A DNA stretch of 64,000 nucleotides, taken from assembly GCA_015501595.1 (NCBI GenBank), contig JADNRX010000243.1:1-64000 (forward strand). Reading direction: 5' to 3'. Below, in pieces: positions 46,230 through 58,000 of the stretch. The DNA comes from Hymenopellis radicata (lineage: Eukaryota > Basidiomycota > Agaricomycetes > Agaricales > Physalacriaceae). Below the pieces are notes generated by a model that made no database searches, was not told the DNA's origin, and saw nothing but the letters and a program-made list of their open reading frames with translations. Both the position numbers and the translations under genes were made by a program. Position 1 is the stretch's first letter. Every line of letters begins with the position of its first letter.

Positions 46230-47345
46230 AGTCGCAGCTCAGGACGGGGTTTAAGGACGATTTGGTGTCTGGCTCTTCGTGATGCTCCTCGTCATCTTCT
46301 CGCGAGGCTACCAGAAGGAGCAGTGGCCTGCGCCGCTGGCTCGCATCGCTCACAACTCTCTTCTGGTGTGGAGTCTGTACAACACGAATCGGATAAGCTT
46401 GAGAGGTATGTTCGACTGTCGGTCAAAGTTGGACTTTACTGACTCGGTATGTCTACTAGTGTCTGTTAAACCGTTGCTCTCAACTCCGAACCGAGTACTT
46501 GCTTCATCTTCACCACACGGTCCGCGTCTCACTCAGTAAGTCGAACAATTACTCCAAGTACCTCCAGCTCATCGACTAACACTTCAACAGATTCACAACC
46601 ATTTTCACTTCGAGTCGCGCCAATAAACCTCTTCAAATTCGCCTTGACTTCAGATGAGGTCAGCCTGTACGTCCTTCACAGTTTCCGTTGTTTTTACTTA
46701 TTCACCGCTGGTAAGAGTCGTTACGTTCAGACCGGAGCTACGAGAACGACTTGGGACTTCACTGGCCAGTCTTCTCCTCGCGAGGTTACCAGAAGGGAGC
46801 AGCGGCCTGCGCTGCTGGCTCGCGTTGCTCGCGACTCCCTTCTGGGTGGATTCCTTACACGCGAATCGGATCGAAAGGTATGTTTCGACCGTGGTTCGAT
46901 GTTGGACTTGACTGACTTGTTATGTCCAGTATCTGTTGAACCGGGCCGCTCATGATTACTTGCTTGGTCTTCACCACAGGCTCCGTGACTCATTTAGGAG
47001 GTGGGAGTCAAATAATTGTTTCTAGTTCGTCGACTAACACTTTAACAGATTCACGCAGAGTCAACCACCGTTTTCATTTTCGATTTCGCGGCGATGAACT
47101 CCTTCAAATGCTCCCTGACTGCAGATAACTTCGGCCTGTGCGTTGCTCTGTTGTTTGCGGTTTTACTTATTCACCGCTTCTCAGAGTCGTGGGATCAAGA
47201 CGGGAGCTACGAGGTCGACTTGGGATTTCACTTGTTGTTGGGCTCCAAGTCTTCTCCTCGCAAGCATCGATGAGTGGGTTTTGCAGGTTTCTCAAGAGGT
47301 AAGCTTCAAATGTTGTTCAAATTCTGATCCGACTGACTCGTTGTG
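46230..47345 (+). repeat. Three tandem units, about 475-bp period
   Basis: Units start near 46230, 46700 and 47165. Shared words: TCTTCTCCTCGCGAGGTTACCAGAAGG-like sequence, GTCGACTAACACTT.AACAGATTCAC and TTTTACTTATTCACCGCT. The third unit is truncated. Each has a stretch reading YQKEQ.PA.LAR.A..SLL, followed by a GTATGTTTCGAC donor-like site, so a duplicated exon is possible. The product is not recognised. Confidence 0.6.
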
Positions 47346-47435
47346 TTTAGTGGATTTCATCGTAGGGTACTGTACTTGTCGTCAACTTGTGGATTAGAAG
47401 TACTTACTCTGTCTACGCTAAATATCCCAAAGTGG

Positions 47436-48140
47436 TTTGATTGATTGATTGATTGCCGTTTATCTGAGTGCTAGTGGCGCTTTACATCTGTGCGGGTCGC
47501 GGTATGTATAGTAGGTACGTATCTAAATATAGTGCTGCGTTCGTCGAGGTCTGTTCTTTATGTGCGCGATGGTGTGGCTTGCGTCGGGCGTTTCAGGCGA
47601 ATGTGTTCAAAATCGAGAGAGGTTTAGAAGTTGGCATGAGTTATGAAGGGGGGTTTCGTCGGAAGGAAAGTTGGGGGGTTTCAGCTACTTGTTCAGATGC
47701 TCGTTAACGAATGTTAGCGTTCTGGTTGGTTGGGATAGTGGATATACTTCCTTCCGCCGCTGAGGCGGGAGGGACTCCGATACACGGCGGTCACCTCCCC
47801 CTCGCATGCCTGAGGCACTTCCAGTTCTCCCACGCTACATCACTTGTGGGGGAGGTCAACTCGCTAGTCGCTTCGTGGCCTTGACAAACTTGAGCACGGC
47901 GGCGAGCCGACAGATATCAACTTAGGGAGCGCAAGTTTTGCTTTATGGAGGTTCTGAGTGCGGCGCGTTCAGTGTTGAACCGGCGGCAGGACATGATGAA
48001 GTGGGTGACCGTTGCCGGGACTCCACATCGCTGGCATAGCGGGCTGACGCGCAGAGGCTCAAGCGCTCAAGGCCCGAGGAACGAGGGTCTCAGAGCCTCT
48101 GCCAAGGGGCAGAGTGCCGTCTCTCGGTCGTGTAATTAGT
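47436..48140 (-). mobile_element. Non-LTR retrotransposon 3' fragment (LINE B)
   Basis: The minus strand encodes CQRCGVPATVTHFIMSCRRF (about 48044-47985), a CCHC-like finger (CxxC, H, C) typical of the end of LINE ORF2. It is followed in a shifted frame by LAAVLKFVKATKRL and a stop near 47850. The 3' end is a (CAAT)n-type repeat (TTGA tetramers on the plus strand, 47436-47454), a common LINE tail. The 5' part is absent and the frame broken. Confidence 0.7.
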
Positions 48141-48436
48141 GCAATATTCGCACGCTCCCATCTCTTGCGTCGTTCTAATGCGCGCCGCAATACCATGTAC
48201 GATACCTTCCATTTCACAACAGATAAATGCAATATGATCTAATTGGTATATCTGCGAAGTCTAGAAGATAATCTCTGGTACAGTTGAAATGGCACTTGTA
48301 TTTCTAGGCTGGTGGTGGTGGCCTCGACAGGGACCAATCTAGATCAGTTAGGGAGAGGGTGGGTTCGGTACCGTAGCATGTACAGTGTAGTACGGACCGT
48401 GCTGTGTTCTGTAAGGGCTAGATGCACGTAAAAATA

Positions 48437-49500
48437 TATCTATCTATCTATCGGTGAAAAGACCTCCGGTTCTTCATTAGATTGAACCCAACGTCTGTAG
48501 CGGTGCTTAGTTTTCTTTTCCGACGGCTTTTCTCCTCCAGAAGAGACTCGTTTGGTTCGACCCGATCAACGAACACCTGGCTGAGGTAGTTCCAGCTGTT
48601 GCACAGCAGCCGGTGCTGGAATAAATGAGGTCGATGCTGTAGGTTGAGGCTCCAGCGCAGCACTACACAACAATCAGTCGGAGATGTCAAAGGATATGGG
48701 AGCTTACCCAACAGGTGATGAGAGTATAGTTGGATATACTCTTCAGGCCGATATGTGACGTTCTGAGTTGAGTTAGAGTGTTGGCTTCCGCGCGGGAGAG
48801 GGCCCGGCGGCGTCGAGTCCAGACTCTTCGTGAAGCGAGATTCCATTCTTCAGCCCAGGTCGCGCGAGTCTGCTTGACAAACTTTGCTATCGCAGCGGGT
48901 TTACTGACTGGGAGCCTGATCTGCAAGATCGACTTGCTGTTTCAAACTCCTCCACCAGGTATCGCCCGCCTCCTCCCGTGCTCCCATTCCTAATCGCCAT
49001 TATCGCAGCCTGTGAATCGAAAAGTATCGTCGCTTTCGTGAGCCTCGGTGTGTTCTCGATAATGTCCAGTGCCAAAAGCAACCCTACTAGTTCTGCCTCG
49101 AAGACGGTGTGGTCAGATTCTCGGCCCAGGTATAAACGTCGGACTACTTCCCCATTCGGGGCGGTTAATGGAATATTACCACTCCATGCCGCCGCCCCTA
49201 CGCCGGCTTTGAACACAGATCCGTTCGTGAAGATGTGCACCCTGTCCAGTGGTAGCTTCTCAGCTGCTTCCATTGCCTCTGCCCGCCACTCGGAAAGTCA
49301 GAATCCGTTGGGCCTATCGTCGAGGCGCACCTCATTCCGGAAGCACCAGTCCGTACAAGTGACAAGAAACGAAATTGGGGTTTCCTTGTTTCGTTCCTCG
49401 TACCGAGAAAATACTCCAAATATAGAATTGAACGAAAGATCTAGTGGCGAACATGATCAAATGCGAATTAAACCTCCCTCGACCACAGGCTTCTCCAGCT
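48437..49500 (-). mobile_element. Non-LTR retrotransposon 3' fragment (LINE A) with RNase H
   Basis: The minus strand, 49273-48887, encodes an RNase H-like domain: RVHIFTNGSVFKAGVGAAA, then TVFEAELVGLLLALDII, then ATILFDSQAAIMAI. The second (E in FEAEL) and third (D in FDSQAA) active-site residues are kept. The first, normally D in YTDGS, is N, and the last helix is lost by a shift near 48950. Later frames carry a TWAEEW segment. The 3' end is a TATC tetramer run (48437-48452). Similarity to LINE B is in type, not in sequence. Confidence 0.75.
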
Positions 49501-49801
49501 AACGTCCCTAGCCTTCAATTTATTACGAGGAACGTTCGTCATGAGTACATCGAAGTCTCCGCCCTCCGACTTGCAGCGCTTCCCGACCCCGTCATCGAAA
49601 GGGATATCCTCTTCTTGTATGGCACTAAGAGGGCGGCGGGTATCACTGCCCAAGGCGGCTTGGAGATTTCCAGAAAAGTGACTGGCAGGAACGATGTATG
49701 CAGCAAGGTCTACGGAAAAGGTATCTGAAGAGGGAGGGAGAGGGAAGTCGCATGGATTAGACGATAGGATGTTGATAGTCGGCGGCGAAAAGTTGAAATG
49801 A

Positions 49802-50269
49802 TCAATCGTATCGAAAGGAAGAGGCGAGCCTAGGTGCAGCTGCCGGAGCCGCTGAAGACGTAACTTTCGTTATAGGGCTCTGTCTGTTGAATGAAGGAGG
49901 ATGCGTGTTGTCTGGCGGCTCGTAGTAGCCATTGCATTGCCATGTGTCATAGTCGGGGTCGTGTAAGTCTGACTGAGTGAGCACGTCGAACAGAGCCTTC
50001 TCCGGAAACCAGCTCGCGCCTGCAGTGACCATTTGCAGCTTAGAAGCCAGCTTCTGGGTCATCGAAATCTCCTGATGCAACTGTACGTTGAGCGCGGCGA
50101 GTTCCTTGTCAATCGCCTTCCTTCTCTTCCAGTTTCTGTTACGCGTCGTCTTTGCCTCCTGGCACAGACTCTCTATCTCGCGCAGCTGATACTCGAGCGC
50201 TCTGGCGGTCTCCAGGACGTCAAAGTCGAGGAGGGCAGCGACGGAAAGGCGAGAGGCGGGGGTAGCCAT
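49802..50269 (-). CDS. Small coiled-coil protein (155 aa), unrecognised
   Basis: Uninterrupted frame from ATG 50269 to a stop at 49802. Residues about 20-80 are strongly helical with heptad-like leucines (LEYQLREIESLCQEAKTTRN, KELAALNVQLHQEI), a likely coiled coil. The C-terminal half is proline- and serine-rich and probably unstructured. It is divergent from the gene at 50361, 91 bp away. No family is recognised. The pairing with another small coiled-coil gene may mean a shared complex, but this is speculation. Confidence 0.5.
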   Translation of the reverse strand: MATPASRLSVAALLDFDVLETARALEYQLREIESLCQEAKTTRNRNWKRRKAIDKELAALNVQLHQEISMTQKLASKLQMVTAGASWFPEKALFDVLTQSDLHDPDYDTWQCNGYYEPPDNTHPPSFNRQSPITKVTSSAAPAAAPRLASSFRYD

Positions 50270-50360
50270 GTCGATCGATGATCGAAAGAAGCGCGGATCG
50301 TTTGGGCGAATGACAGTACTTCGATCACGCCAGTGCCTTTTGCGCCACTACAAACATACC
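50270..50360. promoter_or_regulatory. Divergent intergenic region, about 91 bp
   Basis: Separates the start codons of two divergent small coiled-coil genes (50269 minus and 50361 plus). No TATA box is evident. The plus-strand frame is also open through it from ATG 50268, so the start of the plus gene is not certain and the true intergenic distance could be nil. Confidence 0.35.
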
Positions 50361-50798
50361 ATGCCAGCACCAGACGTTTCTCCGCTCGCCTCGCAAATTA
50401 TCGCCAAGACCCCTGAGCTGCTCCGCAAGCTAACAAAGTACCGCGACGAGAACATGGAGGCCGAGGTGCACTGTAACAGCCTCGAAGCCGAGATTTCTCG
50501 CGTCAAAGAGTGTATTGACGCGCAGAAATTGCTGCGGCAGAACATGGAGAAGCGTAAGGGCGATTTTTAGGAAAAACAAGACAAATACTGACCTGTAACA
50601 ATACAGAGGACACGAACAAGAATGGTAAAGTGAGGTACTGTTTTGCATATACCGGTCGTTCACACCACCGACAGTCCTTTCGGACAGCGATAATGAAGGG
50701 GTTAAGGTAAGTTTGTTTTCCTTGTTCTGTTCTTCAGTCCCCGCAACGCGCTTCAGGCCAATTCCGGCGATAGAGAGGCGTCGGCCGCGTCGGAGTGA
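50361..50798 (+). CDS. Small coiled-coil protein (94 aa), unrecognised
   Basis: Model: join(50361..50553,50607..50624,50675..50706,50757..50798), 285 nt. Each intron has a good donor (GTAAGG, GTAAAG, GTAAGT) and an AG acceptor, and one frame runs through to TGA, including an 18-nt micro-exon. Residues about 15-60 are helical with regular hydrophobic spacing (IIAKTPELLRKLTKYRDENM, EAEISRVKECIDAQKLL), and the tail is acidic and serine-rich (SDSDNEG). Without splicing, the frame would stop at 50570. An upstream in-frame ATG at 50268 would add 31 residues. No family is recognised. Confidence 0.55.
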
Positions 50799-50799
50799 A

Positions 50800-52026
50800 A
50801 CAGTAACTCGCTTGCCTGTCATAACGCGTCTGCTATCTTGTCCTTGCAAATTAGAACTCCTCCACGAGAAGCGCTTCCCAGCAGCCATGCAGGTGGATCC
50901 TACGCTAACGGTAAAGACCACCGAAGCGATTTTCGCGCAGTCTTGCAAGCGGCTCCGTGAGTTCTCAGGGCACACAGGTACTGACAACGCAAATGAGGGC
51001 AAGTAGCCGACTGTGTGCTTAGAAACTAACAGGAGAGTAGCCGAGCAAAGTGCAGGCATATGTGTTCATTGAAGAAAGAAGATGAATTTGAGGTGGATCA
51101 TGGTAAAGATGTTCTCAGGGTCACTGGTTTTAGCCTCGGTGCAAGACTTGGTCTCGGCCCTTCGTGATAGTAATACGGCCGTAATGTGCTCTCACCCATT
51201 TCCAGCCCATTTCCCAATTCTTGCGTTCCATTATTTTCACCGTTCACGACCTCAAGACGAGTCAAAGGCGCGGTATAACCGCATCGACTAGGTAGGCATC
51301 AACTGGAACTCGAAAATCTCCTCATCTCTTTTCGAAGCTTCAGGTTTTCAGAGTTTTGGGTACATGCTCCGCACGCATCGTCAAGACCTTTCAGTATTCA
51401 AGCCCATATTTCTCGAAAACTTTCGACCAATAAACGTCTCCGGACTCGCGTTTTTCACGTCTCCCTTAGAGTAGGCTTTAATACGAGCCTAGAAGCATTA
51501 GTGCCCTCCGGTGATTAGCGTGCCTCTTCTCTTCACTCTACGTCATCAATCTTACAGCTTTCTTGCTAGCATCAGGCTGTCATCACTCCATTTTTCGACC
51601 TCAGACGACGGCCATCTCACAGAAATAGCTCAACATGGTCTGATTGTACGCTGTATCGGCGGAGCTCTAATTGAAGCTCTTCTAGGTGCATCTGTCCCAT
51701 GATCCCAGCGCTTCTATGTTGGAATGTCATTGTAAGAGCGTACGATAAGCGCGGGCCATCGTCAACCAGGGAACCCACCATTCATCTTCACGCATGTCCC
51801 GGAGCCCCACCGCAGAGAAACATTAGGTCTGTCAGTCAAGCAGTTCAACCCAAACGGCTGACTGGCTAGCGCCATTGCAACCTCGCGTCTCAAGTCGCGT
51901 TTCTCGAGAAAGCGAGAAAAGAAAGACGATCGTCATTTCAGCGACATTTCGCTTTCAACAAACTTGTATTCCTTTTTGGGATGTGGCTATTAATTCTTTG
52001 ATATGCCTTCTGTCAGTCTGGAAATG
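50800..52026. other. No gene seen
   Basis: Intergenic region before the P450 gene; only short unsupported frames. Confidence 0.35.
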
Positions 52027-52034
52027 TTTAAAAG
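52027..52034 (+). promoter_or_regulatory. Possible TATA-like element of the P450 gene
   Basis: TTTAAAAG lies 44 nt upstream of the P450 ATG. Confidence 0.35.
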
Positions 52035-52070
52035 GACGGTGCGCCAAGCGGTTATCTATCCATCAGTATC

Positions 52071-54194
52071 ATGTCCTACCCTCTCTTCAGCGATGCTTCA
52101 TCGTGTGCTCTCATCGTCTTCGCGCTGCTACTCACTGTGATCATATATCGTGCTTCTCCTTCGCGTAGAGCAGTGCGCGCCCCCGGGCCCAAGCCTTACC
52201 CTATCGTTGGCAATGCTCTCCAGATACCGTCGGAACATCCGGAGCAGACCTTCCAGGCCTGGTCCGACATTTATGGTATGGCCCATTCGCATCTCGTCCG
52301 CGGACTCGTCTGACCGTATTTCCTAAAGGCGACGTTGTCCATCTTCGAGTCTTTTCGCAACCAATGATCGTTCTCAACTCTCTGCCGGCCGCTGAAGAAC
52401 TTCTCGAGAAACGTGGCGCGATTTACTCCGACCGCCCGAGATTTGTACTGTTCTCTGAACTGTAGGTCGTCGTCCATGCCTAGCAGTCTTTTTCAAACCG
52501 CTTCCTTAGCATGGGCTGGAAGAACGCGTCGACACACGTTCGATAGTAGGCCGCATACATTTGTCTCCGCGAAGCCCTGAATGACCTTTCGTGCAGTGGG
52601 GCACGCTTTCGGAGGCACCGGCGCTTCATACATCAGACCTTCAATCAACGCGCTGCAAAGGAGCTCGAGCCTGTCCAGTATGAAGAAGCAGCGACGCTCA
52701 TCGGAGGCTTCTCCGAGACGCCCGAGGCCTTCGTCGACCATATTCGACGGTTAGTGCATCCCTATTCGGGATCACGGTTCTGTAACGCGTCTGTCTATTC
52801 AGGTACTCCGCCGCTGGCATCCTCAAAATAACATACGGCACAGAGGTCAAGTCGGTCGATGATTTTTACGTCCGATTAGGTGCTTTTCGCGTTGACATCG
52901 AAATCGATGCGTTGTTGACGGTCGTTTGTATCAGCTGAAAGAGCGGGTACGTTGACAGTGCAATCGGGCACCCCGGCCGCTAGTCTCGTAGACTACTTCC
53001 CTATCATAAGGTGACCGATGCGAAGAATTTCTCGATCGTGTTGCTAAGACTTATTGTTATGCAGACATATACCCACATGGGCCCCGTTCTCGGGATTCAA
53101 ACGAAATGCAGAAGAGGTGAAAGCCGCAGTGGAGCTCATGATGAACGTTCCGTATGAAACGGTCAAGGAGCAGATGGTCAGTGTCTTCTATGCATATGAA
53201 TGTGTCTCAGCGAGACTAGAATCTTCATACAGGTTCTGGGTACCGCGAAGCCCTCATTTACCGCTAGGCTTATCGAGGATCATCTTGAGGCCGGTGGTCT
53301 CAATGCTGACACGGAAGAAGACATTAAAGGTGTCGCTGGAACTCTCTACGCGGCCGCGGAAGACACAGTCTGTTTTCTTTCTCCGCAAGCTTGTCATAGA
53401 TTGAACACCGGTCTAGACCGCCTGCGTGATCACCTCGTTCATGTTAGCGATGGTGTTATATCCGGAAGTTCAGATGAAGGCCCAGCAGGAGCTAGATCGC
53501 GTGCTTGGTCCCCTCAAGGTTCCTACCTGCGACGATAGAGATGCCCTTCCGTACATCGAGAATGTTTTGAAAGAGGTGTACAGGTATATTACGTTGCGAC
53601 CTCGTTTCCTGACGACATTTGAACTGACGGGGATTAGATGGAACCCTCCAGTGCCTCTAGGTCTGCCGCACCGTGTCATGCAAGACGACGTATACTGCGA
53701 CCATGTCATCCCTGAAGGAAGCACCATTCTAGCAAATGTATAGTACGTCTCCTGCGGCTTTCCTAACGCGTATCATATGGAAACGTCGCTGCAATGTAGT
53801 GCCATTCTCAAGAACTGCTCGGATCCGGACGTCTTCCGTCCAGAACGATTCATGGAGGAGTCTGTTGCTTTTGATCCGCGTGAGGTCGTTTTCGGGTTCG
53901 GAAGAAGGTTTGTTCTGTGGCGCTGCTGGAAGTGCTGATGCTGAGTATCATCATATCAGAAAATGCCCGGGAAAATACTTTGCAGACCATGGAGTTTGGA
54001 TGGCGATGGTCATGATATTGGCCAAATTCACGATATGTAAGAAGCCGGATGCGAGCGGCCACGTCCACGAGCCCGAAGCTCGGTTCGAAACAGGTTTTGT
54101 CAGGTCAGCACATTTCGCAGTTCTTCCGAGCTGGTCGTTGACGATTCTCAGGCATCCAAAGAAGTTCGCGTGTGATATCATAGCACGGCAGTAG
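52071..54194 (+). CDS. Cytochrome P450 monooxygenase (497 aa), 13 exons
   Basis: Haem-thiolate monooxygenase, microsomal. Model: join(52071..52275,52329..52461,52510..52545,52597..52749,52803..52879,52935..53010,53065..53176,53233..53367,53417..53583,53638..53742,53800..53907,53960..54103,54152..54194), 1494 nt, one frame throughout. It has an N-terminal membrane anchor (residues about 11-27), a proline hinge and [11 protein letters not shown] (38-48). It continues with [14 protein letters not shown] (helix C), the I-helix AAAEDT (304-309, the A/G-x-D/E-T oxygen site), the ExxR motif EVYR (362-365), DVFRPERF and the haem loop FGFGRRKCPG with the ligand Cys438. Exon 3 is 36 nt. The sequence resembles large basidiomycete-specific P450 clans often annotated as O-methylsterigmatocystin oxidoreductase-like. 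The substrate is unknown. An MFS 3' remnant follows. Confidence 0.88.
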
Positions 54195-54421
54195 CCATTA
54201 GTTCCTCTCTATCTCATTGACTTATGACTCCTGTCGAAACTACTCATACACAATGTCCCTTTAATTCATCGCGCTGGATACACGGTTTCGATAACGGCAC
54301 AAGCGAAAATGGACTCAATGCACTCGAGGTATTGAATTGAAGACGGAGGCCGCCCAAACAATGACGCCACGATGTCCCATCGTTTCATTATTCTTCTCTT
54401 GCCTGACGCTCTTCGTCGCAG

Positions 54422-54742
54422 CTCGGGTTCAACTGGGCATCAACACTCTTCGCTGCTCTAGGACTGGTACTCGCACCGATGCCGTTCCGCTTCTACAAGT
54501 TTGGCAGGAGGATAAGGAAGAGGAGTAAGTTTGCTGCTTATATGGTACGTCTTTCCTCTAGTTTCCTTTAATTGTTTCTCGCTCATAGAATGTATGTAGG
54601 ATTTGAAAATCACGGAAGAGATGCCAAGCGTTAACCTAGGTGTGTTCTATGGCGTCTACAGTTTTCGGTGTTGATGTGAACTGACTTGATGTGTAGATGA
54701 GATACCGCTCGACGGACCAAAGATTACAGTGTGGAATCATGA
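54422..54742 (+). pseudogene. MFS transporter 3' end, split by the copia insertion
   Basis: Three exons (54422..54544, 54600..54639, 54697..54742) continue in frame beyond the copia element at 60188..60203 (TAG). The first reads LGFNWASTLFAALGLVLAPM followed by PFRFYKFGRRIRKRSKFAA, the last membrane helix and basic tail of MFS drug/polyamine exporters. The next exons give DLKITEEMPSVNL and DEIPLDGPKITVWNHD. Without the insertion the frame ends D-P-E-Q-A-stop. With it, translation runs about 30 codons into the LTR. No upstream exons are seen between the P450 stop and 54422, so only the 3' end of this gene exists here. It may or may not derive from the gene whose dead 5' half is at 45248. Confidence 0.7.
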
Positions 54743-55016
54743 TGTTGGCGCAGATAGTTTCGAGTGGTGTGATGGACGCGGTAAACGTCCGGCTGATCGC
54801 GTAGGTTACACACTTAATCTTGCATGTGTGTTTAGTTGTGGTTCATGGGATGTAAAAATTGTTAATTGAAAGAGCAGAATACATGAGTTTATATACTACA
54901 ATGTCTGTGACTCATAAGGAGTCATCTGTAGTCTGTGAGTCGCGATGACTCGTACTAGGCTGTTCTACGCAGCACTAGCGGATTGTCCGAGCAGCCCGAA
55001 GGCTCTCGTTCCAACA
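54743..55016 (-). repeat. Copia 3' LTR
   Basis: 274 bp, TGTTGG..CCAACA, no difference from 59909-60182 found by eye. Confidence 0.95.
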
Positions 55017-55025
55017 CTCCCCCTC
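55017..55025 (-). other. Polypurine tract
   Basis: On the minus strand GAGGGGGAG directly precedes the 3' LTR, the expected site of plus-strand DNA priming. The pol stop codon (55024-55026) overlaps it, so the coding region ends only seven bases from the LTR. Confidence 0.75.
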
Positions 55026-58000
55026 AAGCCGCTAGTAGCCCCATTTCCATTGTGAACTTGTCATGTTTAGGTCGGGGCAGAGCTTTGGTGAAAATGTCTG
55101 CAACCATCTCATCAGTAGGGCAGTACTCAACGTGAATGATACCGTTCTCGATTTTCTCGCGAATGAAGTGATTCTCGATGTCGAAATGTTTGGATCGAGC
55201 GTGATACTGCGGGTCGTGCGCTATGGTGATAGCGGATTGATTATCTGAATAGATGAGGGTTGGCTCCTCAGGATTTCCGAATCCAAGAGCCTCAAAGAGA
55301 TGTCTAAGCCAGATGGCTTGACGAGTAGCGCTCGTTAGCGCGGAATATTCGGCTTCAGCTGTGCTGAGCGCGACAGTGGGTTGGCGTTTTGAATGCCACG
55401 CGATGGGTCCATTTCCAAGTAGGTAGACATGTCCAGAAATTGATTTACGGTCGTCCGGGTTGGCAGCAAAGTCGGCGTCGCTATACGCGCCATAGGAGTT
55501 GAAAAGAGAGATCGATTGATCCCGTTCCGGATCGGTTCCGCCATAAGTGATCCGGAGGCCACGCGTACCTTTCAGGTACCGAAAGATTCTTTTCACCGCT
55601 GTCCAGTGACTCTCATCTGGATTACCGCTGTATGCTCCCACTCTTGACACGGCATATGCGATGTCTGGACGACTTATGGACGCCGGCCATATTAGTGAGC
55701 CAATGTGCTCCGCATAGCTATGGCCTTGCTCGTTGGTTTCTTTGCTGCTTGATTCTGACTTTTGTAGGACAACATTTGGATCCATGGGCGTCGTGACGGT
55801 CGACATATTCTCATATCCAAAGCGCCGGAGGATGCCATCGATGTAGTGCTCTTGGGATATCTGGATCATGCGCTTGGCTCGGTCGCGATAGATTTCAATA
55901 CCAATGATCTTCTTGGGTTCTCCGATATCGTTGATTTCAACTTCCTGTTTCAACGCGACTTCGACAGCGGATATCATGGTGTTGGAATTGCTGAATAACA
56001 GTAAGTCATCTACCCATACCGTGATGATTGTAAACTTATCCTGGACTCTGCGTATGTAGACGCCGTGGTCTACTTCAACGCGTTGGAAACCTAATCCGGT
56101 GAGTATGGAGTGTAATTTCTTATTCCACTCGCGTCCTGACTGCTTTAGACCATATAATGTCTTCTGGAGCCGACATACTCTCCCAGATTCGTCGTCAAAC
56201 CCCGGAGGTTGCGACATGTAGATCTCTTCTTCAAGCTCGCCGTTTAAGTATGCTCCTTTGACGTCGAGCTGCTTGATTTCAAGGTCTTCAACGGCGGCAA
56301 TAGCTAGGAGTGCGCGAATTGATTCAAGTCGGACGATAGGGGAGAAAGTTTCTGAGTAGTCGATACCGGGGATCTGTGAGTATCCTTTTGCAACGAGTCT
56401 TGCTTTATACTTGGTGATTTCTCCTTGCTGATCTGTCTTCAGGTCAAATACCCAGCGACATCCGACTGGTTTTCTGTCGGCTGGACATTCCTCAAGTTTC
56501 CATGTTCCCATCCTGGAGAGCGTGTCGAGTTCCACATTCATCGCGCGTTCCCATTCCGGCCATGCCGACGACGCGCATGCCTCTTTTACGGACTGTGGAA
56601 TTCTTGGGTCGCCATGTGCCAGATCTCCAGCTGCTACGCGAAACGCGTAGTGCGCTATGTTCTCATCTTCGACGGCTTTCGATGCTTGATGTTCAGAGCC
56701 TCGATTTGGACGGTCTGCTTTTGGTAAGCGTGCGTCTGGGTTTCCATACTGTCGATAATTGACATCCCTAATAGGTCGAGTAAGAACGCGTGCTGGAATT
56801 GTGCTCGGTGGGTTTGGCTTAGGTGTGGCTAGTGGCGGTAATGCCTTTGCGGTCGGTGATGGTATGCTCTCTGACTTTACGGATGTTTCGTCCGATTCTG
56901 ATGATGAAACAGATGGCGATGGCGATGTGGATGGCGCCGACGATTGGGTGGAAGTGCCTGGCTCCCCCTCAGCCAGTTGTCGGCACTCTTCTTCGAGTAC
57001 TTGTACTTTCTCTGGATCGCCGAATCGATAATTTCTTGAAATTTTTACACGGTGTGTTTTCTTGTCGTAGTATCTTATCGCCTTAGGACCATCTTCAAAA
57101 CCGACAAAAATCTGTTTTGTCGCGCGGGCCTCAAGCTTCGATAATTTCTTGACGTCCTCCCGGAAGATCCATATGTCACATCCAAACTCTTGGAAGTGCG
57201 ACACGTCCGGTTTCTCGCCTGTGAAGGCTGCATGCGGTGTTATTCCCTTTGGCAATGCTTTTGTCGGTGACCGATTTCGGATATAGGCGGCATGGGTAAC
57301 GGCGTGTTCCCAGAGGCTGCCAGGGAGGTTCTTCGAGAGTAGCATTGCTCTCGCAAGTTCGAGAAGTGTTCGGTTAAGGCGTTCGGAGACGCCGTTCTGC
57401 GATGGGGAATAAGGTGCGGTCGGGTGTATTTCGATACCACGGGATGCGAGCTCATCTTTTAAAGCTTTGTTTAGGTACTCTTTTCCCTCGTCGACGCGCA
57501 GCCATTTAAGTCGATACCCGAACTGGTTCTTTAACCATTCGATGTGTTCGATAACACGTGTCTTTGCTTGGTCCTTTGACTTCAAGAACAAAACTGTCAT
57601 TCGGCGGCTGGCGTCATCTGTGAACGAGATGTAGTAGTGGTTTCCTTCTGTGGATTTTACGCGCGCGGGGCCCCAGAGGTCGCTGTGGGTGCCCTCGCCG
57701 GGATTATCAGATTTTCGAGTAGATTCGTGTGGGAACGATGCGCGATGCGCTTTCGCTTGGATACAGGCTTCGCAGTTAGTAACTGGTGCACTGTTAGGAT
57801 CCAGTGTGAGTCCTTCGACAGCGCCGTCTTTGATAAGGAGTTCTAACGTAGATTTAGAGATGTGACCGAACTTTCGGTGCCAAGCCTCCCAGGTGTTTTC
57901 ATCTGGCGCGGTTGCCATGTGCGCACTGTGTGCTGACTGCTGAGCTCGTGCGTTCAGCCAGTATAAGCGGTACTTCTTCATGCCTTCTATCATGATGTGG

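Noticed and set aside
48978..49502. Plus-strand frame of 174 codons
   Set aside because: It is the shadow of the LINE RNase H region on the opposite strand.
50430..51059. Minus-strand frame of 209 codons
   Set aside because: Covers the spliced plus-strand coiled-coil gene antisense, with no domain; the plus model has consistent splice sites.
56425..57086. Plus-strand frames within copia
   Set aside because: Antisense shadows of the integrase-RT coding region.
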